Assembly: GCA_017620315.1 (NCBI GenBank)
Contig: JAFZQQ010000072.1
Location: 1-5,313, forward strand
Origin: Oscillospiraceae bacterium
GTDB lineage: Bacteria > Bacillota > Clostridia > Oscillospirales > Oscillospiraceae
DNA length: 5,313 bases
Direction: 5' to 3'
Each line of letters begins with the position of its first letter. Positions within the stretch are counted from its first letter, which is position 1. The notes beneath the pieces were generated by a model. It did not search any database. It was not told the DNA's origin and saw only the letters and a list, made by a program, of their open reading frames with translations. Positions 4,637-5,313 of this stretch are shown here, piece by piece. Made by a program: the position numbers and the translations under genes.

Positions 4637-5313
4637 ATGTTAGAGCTGAAGCACATCTCCTACACCGTTTCCGACGCCGGCGCCGAGCAGACGATCCTGC
4701 GCGACGTTTCGGTCGCCGTTCCCGACGGAAAGCTTGTCGTCTTCACCGGCCCAAACGGCGGTGGGAAGACGACGCTTGCGCGTATCATCATGGGTCTTGT
4801 CACGCCGGACAGCGGCGAAATACTGTACAACGGGCAGGATATCACCGGTCTCGGCATCACCGAGCGCGCCCGTCTCGGCATAAGCTACGGTTTCCAGCAG
4901 CCGCCGCGCTTCAAGGGCATCACCGTCCGCGATCTTCTGACGATCGCCTCAGGCGACGAAAAGCTTTCAAAGGACAAGTGCTGCCACTATCTCACTCAGG
5001 TGGGGCTTTGCGCCAACGACTACCTCGACCGCGAGGTCGACGTCTCGCTCTCGGGCGGCGAGGTCAAGCGCATCGAGATCGCGACCCTGCTCGCGCGGGG
5101 CAGCGAGCTGATGATCTTTGACGAGCCTGAGGCGGGCATAGACCTCTGGAGCTTCGCGCGCCTGACCGAGACCTTCGAGGATATCCACCGCACTCACAGC
5201 GCGACAATGATCATCATTTCGCATCAGGAGCGCATCATACGCCTTGCGGACGAGATCATCGTCATCGGCGGCGGCGAGCTGCAATACCGCGGAGCGGCGG
5301 ACGAGATCTTCCC
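4637..5313 (+). CDS. sufC: SufC-like Fe-S cluster assembly ATPase (3' truncated)
   Basis: The first 225 residues of a soluble ABC ATPase resembling SufC, which works with SufB/SufD-type scaffolds to build Fe-S clusters in the cytoplasm and does not transport solutes. Motifs are Walker A GPNGGGKTT (38-46), Q-loop FQQPPRF (86-92), signature LSGGEVKR (138-145), Walker B LMIFDEPEAGID (158-169) with D162 and E163, and the switch histidine H196 in ISHQER. LSGGEVKRIEIA, DEPEAGIDLWSF and SHQER-I match the short SufC form of archaea and clostridia (minimal SUF or SMS type). Enterobacterial SufC has SGGEKKR and DESDSGLD instead. The start is ATG at 4637 with GGAGG six bases upstream. The frame is open to the window end; SufC proteins are about 240-260 residues, so little is missing. 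A SufB/SufD-like gene is expected next but is not visible. A transporter ATPase is possible but less likely. Confidence 0.8.
   Translation, partial: MLELKHISYTVSDAGAEQTILRDVSVAVPDGKLVVFTGPNGGGKTTLARIIMGLVTPDSGEILYNGQDITGLGITERARLGISYGFQQPPRFKGITVRDLLTIASGDEKLSKDKCCHYLTQVGLCANDYLDREVDVSLSGGEVKRIEIATLLARGSELMIFDEPEAGIDLWSFARLTETFEDIHRTHSATMIIISHQERIIRLADEIIVIGGGELQYRGAADEIF

Noticed and set aside
4660..5284. Two minus-strand open frames (4660-4881 and 4967-5284) under the SufC-like gene
   Set aside because: The plus strand encodes a complete set of ABC ATPase motifs through this region. The minus frames have no Shine-Dalgarno and no recognisable protein.

Overview
This is a compact, GC-rich chromosomal window. 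It has strong Shine-Dalgarno sites, sigma-A-type promoters and a gene set typical of Clostridia. The closest overall fit is a high-GC anaerobic clostridial lineage such as Oscillospirales or Christensenellales, but this is inferred from protein families only. No rRNA, tRNA, CRISPR array, transposase, phage gene or integration site was seen.

Layout from left to right. (1) A plus-strand fragment holds the C-terminal part of a FakA/YloV-type DAK2 protein (fatty-acid kinase family). It ends at a strong intrinsic terminator. (2) A convergent minus-strand operon of three genes is read from right to left. It starts at a near-consensus promoter at 3739-3767 and encodes an ABC ATPase (start 3688), its multi-pass membrane partner (an ATGA overlap with the ATPase gene) and a histidine-phosphatase-family protein. 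The phosphatase starts at GTG, and its Shine-Dalgarno overlaps the permease stop codon. (3) A 184-bp gap between the first in-frame ATPase codon and the next gene holds the operon promoter, two overlapping palindromes at the presumed transcription start, and a stem-loop. (4) A minus-strand gene encodes a rubrerythrin/ferritin-like di-iron protein. (5) Divergent from it, across 134 bp, a plus-strand gene with an extended -10 promoter encodes a SufC-like ATPase. It is cut off by the window end.

Functionally, the central operon looks like a complete two-component ABC exporter with a co-translated phosphatase. On the right, a di-iron protein gene and an Fe-S-assembly-type ATPase gene are back to back, which suggests an iron or oxidative-stress theme. 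Most of the window is ordinary housekeeping or accessory clostridial DNA. The points most worth checking are the divergent di-iron/SufC region, the CG-rich palindromes in the ABC operon leader, and the permease-phosphatase coupling. I did not find convincing evidence of a wholly new system.
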